Source: Gammaproteobacteria bacterium
GTDB lineage: Bacteria; Pseudomonadota; Gammaproteobacteria; UBA9339
DNA length: 9,103 bases
NCBI GenBank assembly: GCA_018814965.1
Contig: JAHIYS010000170.1
Span: 1-9,103, forward strand
Direction: 5' to 3'
A model generated the notes under the pieces. The model worked only from the letters and a program-made list of their open reading frames with translations. It searched no databases and was not told the DNA's origin. The stretch's first letter is position 1, and each line of letters begins with the position of its first letter. Shown here one piece after another: positions 6,956-9,103 of the stretch. The position numbers and the translations under genes are program-made.

Positions 6956-8044
6956 ATGGGTTTTAAATGCGGAATTGTTGGACTACCCAACGTCGGTAAA
7001 TCTACGGTTTTTAATGCGTTGACCAAAGCACAAGTGGCTGCGGCAAATTATCCATTTTGTACTATTGAGCCTAATGTGGGTGTGGTTCCTATACCTGATG
7101 TTCGCTTAAAAAAACTTGCTGTGGTTGTAAATCCAGAAAGAGTTTTGCCAGCGGTGGTGGAGTTTGTTGATATCGCTGGTATTGTAAAAGGTGCTGCTGA
7201 TGGGGAGGGTTTGGGTAATAAATTTTTGGCTAATATTCGCGAAACCCAGGCGATAGCACATGTTGTAAGATGTTTTAGTGATGAAAATGTAGTTCATGTT
7301 GCAGGGGGAGTGGATCCTAAGTCTGATATCGAGGTTATTAATACTGAGTTAATGTTAGCGGATTTAGAAACAGTAGAAAAAGCGATTAGCAAAAATGCTA
7401 AGGGTATAAAAAGTGGTGATAAAGAAGCGGTAGCTGACTTAATTGTTTTAGAAAAAATTAAAGAATCTTTAGATAAAGGGATCTTAGTCCGTTCGTGTGG
7501 TGTTGATATTAATTCTAAAGTTTTACAACATCTTCATTTATTAACGGCAAAGCCAGTGCTTTATGTCGCAAATGTTGATGAAAAAGGGATGCAGAATAAT
7601 CCCTATGTAGATCTGGTTAAAGATCTTGCGCAAAAGGAAAATGCAGGTGTAGTTGTGATTTGTGCTACGATTGAGGCAGAAATTGCTGAGCTTGATGAGG
7701 AAGATAAGGTGGCATTTTTAGAAGATCTAGGTTTGGTTGAGTCTGGATTGGATAGAGTTATTTATGCTGGTTATAGCCTTTTGGGATTACAAACATATTT
7801 TACTGCAGGGGTAAAAGAGGTGCGAGCTTGGACTATTAATAAGGGATCTACCGCCCCTCAAGCAGCTGGAGTGATCCATAGCGATTTTGAACGGGGCTTT
7901 ATTTGTGCTGAAGTGGTCTCTTGTGATGATTTTATAAAATATAACGGTGAAAGTGGTGCGCGTACGGCAGGGAAATTACGCCTTGAAGGTAGAGACTACG
8001 TAATGAAGGATGGTGATGTGGTGCATTTTAGATTTAATGTTTGA
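6956..8044 (+). CDS. ychF: Ribosome-binding ATPase YchF (Obg-family, OLA1-like)
   Basis: YchF is a universally conserved Obg-family P-loop NTPase that prefers ATP, binds ribosomes and affects oxidative-stress responses and initiation fidelity. The 362-residue product is one residue shorter than E. coli YchF. G1 is GLPNVGKST (9–17), G3 is DIAG (72–75), and G4 is replaced by NVDE (206–209) rather than NKxD, the hallmark that shifts specificity from GTP to ATP. The C-terminal TGS domain covers about residues 277–360 (TYFTAGVKEVRAW, HSDFERGFICAEV). ATG 6956 gives the family-typical MGFKCGIVGLPN start. Only a weak purine-rich site (ACGAG) precedes it. pth, its partner in E. coli, is not beside it here. 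The gene is convergent with epmA. Confidence 0.97.
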   Translation: MGFKCGIVGLPNVGKSTVFNALTKAQVAAANYPFCTIEPNVGVVPIPDVRLKKLAVVVNPERVLPAVVEFVDIAGIVKGAADGEGLGNKFLANIRETQAIAHVVRCFSDENVVHVAGGVDPKSDIEVINTELMLADLETVEKAISKNAKGIKSGDKEAVADLIVLEKIKESLDKGILVRSCGVDINSKVLQHLHLLTAKPVLYVANVDEKGMQNNPYVDLVKDLAQKENAGVVVICATIEAEIAELDEEDKVAFLEDLGLVESGLDRVIYAGYSLLGLQTYFTAGVKEVRAWTINKGSTAPQAAGVIHSDFERGFICAEVVSCDDFIKYNGESGARTAGKLRLEGRDYVMKDGDVVHFRFNV

Positions 8045-8100
8045 GAGTTATTTGTTGATGTCAAGTTTGCCTTCGTACCTTGTTGTATTTCTAATTGGCT

Positions 8101-8136
8101 GGTAGCTGCAGGTTTTAGCTTGTGATTTTGTATCGT
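8101..8136 (+). repeat. REP-like unit 1, diverged copy
   Basis: This 36-nt unit is followed directly by a second copy. Its first 24 nt match unit 2 at 20 positions, and all four differences (8107, 8113, 8120, 8123) are T here where unit 2 has C. GTAG (8102–8105) precedes the stem. Despite the changes the arms still pair in RNA through G·U wobbles. Confidence 0.6.
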
Positions 8137-8172
8137 GGTAGCCGCAGGCTTTAGCCTGCGAATTTATAATGC
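8137..8172 (+). repeat. REP-like unit 2, intact hairpin with 5' GTAG
   Basis: GTAG (8138–8141) is followed by arms CGCAGGCT and AGCCTGCG around a TT centre (8143–8160), a perfect 8-bp stem. A GTAG tetranucleotide at the foot of a GC-rich hairpin is the pattern of REP sequences mobilised by RAYT (TnpA-REP) transposases. It is noticeably GC-rich compared with its surroundings. Confidence 0.7.
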
Positions 8173-8193
8173 AAGCTAAAGCCTGCGTCTAGC
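8170..8193 (-). repeat. REP-like unit 3, inverted copy
   Basis: Read on the minus strand, this copy matches the first 24 nt of unit 2 at 20 positions, with CTAG in place of GTAG. It faces unit 2, so 8143–8159 and 8171–8187 pair at 16 of 17 positions around an 11-nt loop. The resulting long hairpin could stop transcription from both converging genes, ychF and epmA. The inverted pair has the layout of a BIME. Confidence 0.65.
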
Positions 8194-8251
8194 TCTTTAA
8201 AACATGTGAGGCAATTAAATTATTAATGAGATAGATGTGAGATTGTTGATC

Positions 8252-9103
8252 TTAATCGCGAAAGCACAAGATTGAATCCAGAGATGTTTGATCTGAGGCT
8301 AGCAGGATTAGTCGATCAATCCCCAAAGCCACGCCAGAACAATTTGGTAGTTTCGGCAGAGCTGCTAAAAGTTTTTGATCAATAGGCATGGAAGGCAAAT
8401 TTAATTTTTTGCGCTTTAGCAGGTCCTCATTGAATCTTTGTAGCTGTTCTTTAGGATCTTTTAATTCATGAAAACCATTGGCAAGCTCTATCCCCTTATA
8501 ATAAACTTCAAAACGAGAGGCAAGCCTTATTTTACCATTACGAACCCGGGCTAACATTGCTTGTGTCTCTGGAAAGTCATAAACAAAAACAGGGCGTTTA
8601 TCGCATAAATTAGGTTCAATTAAGTGGGTAAATAATAATTGCAACCATATATCAGGTTCATCATCAAGGCCAGAGACTAGTAGATCATGTTTTTTTGCAA
8701 CTGATTTCAATTGGGTTAGAGAGCAGGTATGAGGGTTAATCTCTAGAAATTTTTCACATACCTCGGCATATGTATAGCGCTTAGCTTTTGGAGAGTTGGT
8801 GATGTAGGTTAAAAGTTCATCTACTTCATTCATCAAATCAAGGTGATCAAAACTAATGCGATACCATTCTAAAATAGTAAATTCTGGATTGTGCAATTTC
8901 CCTGACTCTTCTTTGCGAAATGCCTTGCAAATTTGATAGATATCATCACTGCCCTCAGCCAGTAATCTCTTCATGGCAAATTCAGGCGATGTTTGCAGAT
9001 ATAGACCATCGCAACTAAAGCTGTCTAGGTAAGGGGACGGATTTGTTGTTGGTAATAATAGAGGAGTTTCAACTTCAACTACATTACGTTTTGCAAAAAA
9101 ACC
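8252..9103 (-). CDS. epmA: EF-P--(R)-beta-lysine ligase EpmA, 5' end beyond the window
   Basis: EpmA (PoxA/GenX/YjeA) is a lysyl-tRNA-synthetase paralogue that attaches (R)-beta-lysine to a conserved lysine of elongation factor P, helping ribosomes through polyproline stretches. It works with EpmB. The frame is open to the right edge, adding 43 codons before the internal Met at 8972–8974, so that Met is not the start. About 283 residues are visible of roughly 325, and some 25–40 N-terminal residues are missing. Class II synthetase motifs are present: VEVETPLLLP (motif 1), FRKEESGKLHNPEFTILEWYR (motif 2, split across the FRxE and HNPEFT parts) and GVALGIDRL (motif 3). RFEVYYKGIELANGFHEL is also clear. 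The product has no anticodon-binding domain before the motifs that are visible, as expected for EpmA rather than LysS. epmB and efp are not in the window. Confidence 0.94.
   Translation of the reverse strand, partial: GFFAKRNVVEVETPLLLPTTNPSPYLDSFSCDGLYLQTSPEFAMKRLLAEGSDDIYQICKAFRKEESGKLHNPEFTILEWYRISFDHLDLMNEVDELLTYITNSPKAKRYTYAEVCEKFLEINPHTCSLTQLKSVAKKHDLLVSGLDDEPDIWLQLLFTHLIEPNLCDKRPVFVYDFPETQAMLARVRNGKIRLASRFEVYYKGIELANGFHELKDPKEQLQRFNEDLLKRKKLNLPSMPIDQKLLAALPKLPNCSGVALGIDRLILLASDQTSLDSILCFRD

Larger units (their letters stand above)
8045..8251. other. convergent intergenic region, non-coding apart from REP-like units
   Basis: The 207-nt gap between the ychF and epmA stops contains no credible gene. 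Its middle (8101–8193) is filled by three related hairpin units, described separately. The flanks, 8045–8100 and 8194–8251, are AT-rich, and I see no RNA gene or classical stem-plus-T-tract terminator in them. Confidence 0.7.

Noticed and set aside
7106..7297. Minus-strand reading frame inside ychF
   Set aside because: It is short, antisense to the YchF G3 region, and shows no ribosome binding site or recognisable motif.
8252..9103. Assignment as lysyl-tRNA synthetase LysS
   Set aside because: The spacing and wording of the class II motifs, the small size and the FEVYYKGIELANGFHEL stretch match EpmA. There is no sign of the OB-fold anticodon domain in the visible part.

Overview
This window is AT-rich bacterial chromosome carrying mostly core genes. 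Several signs point to a gammaproteobacterium: a recJ of proteobacterial length, epmA (the EF-P lysyl-transferase, largely a gammaproteobacterial gene), and radC beside dut and an algC-type phosphohexomutase, which echoes the gammaproteobacterial order radC–coaBC–dut–algC. The strong AT bias and small gaps would suit a Legionellales/Coxiella-like lineage, but the sequence alone cannot prove this. There is no rRNA, tRNA, CRISPR array or recognisable insertion sequence.

Layout. Positions 1–141 hold the 3' end of an unidentified + strand gene. A likely + strand transcription unit follows: recJ (202–1923), an M55-family D-aminopeptidase (1916–2785, overlapping recJ by 8 nt) and hydG (2871–4259), the radical-SAM tyrosine lyase that makes Fe(CO)CN synthons for [FeFe]-hydrogenase. 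radC (minus strand) runs tail-to-tail into hydG with a 2-nt gap and is divergent from dut (5046–5501). dut is followed 2 nt later by a phosphomannomutase/phosphoglucomutase gene (5504–6898). A perfect 32-bp palindrome separates that gene from ychF (6956–8044). ychF converges on epmA (minus strand, cut by the right edge). The 207-nt space between them holds three REP-like hairpin units.

How the genes relate. Most are housekeeping: recJ and radC in DNA repair, dut in nucleotide-pool cleaning, the mutase in sugar-phosphate supply for envelope glycans, and ychF and epmA in translation. The outlier is hydG. It has both its N-terminal and C-terminal iron-sulfur motifs, but hydE, hydF and a hydrogenase are absent from the window. 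Its upstream partner is a peptidase whose C-terminus looks frameshifted. This recJ–M55–hydG unit is the part most worth following up. The REP-like cluster and the 32-bp palindrome are the main unexplained non-coding structures.
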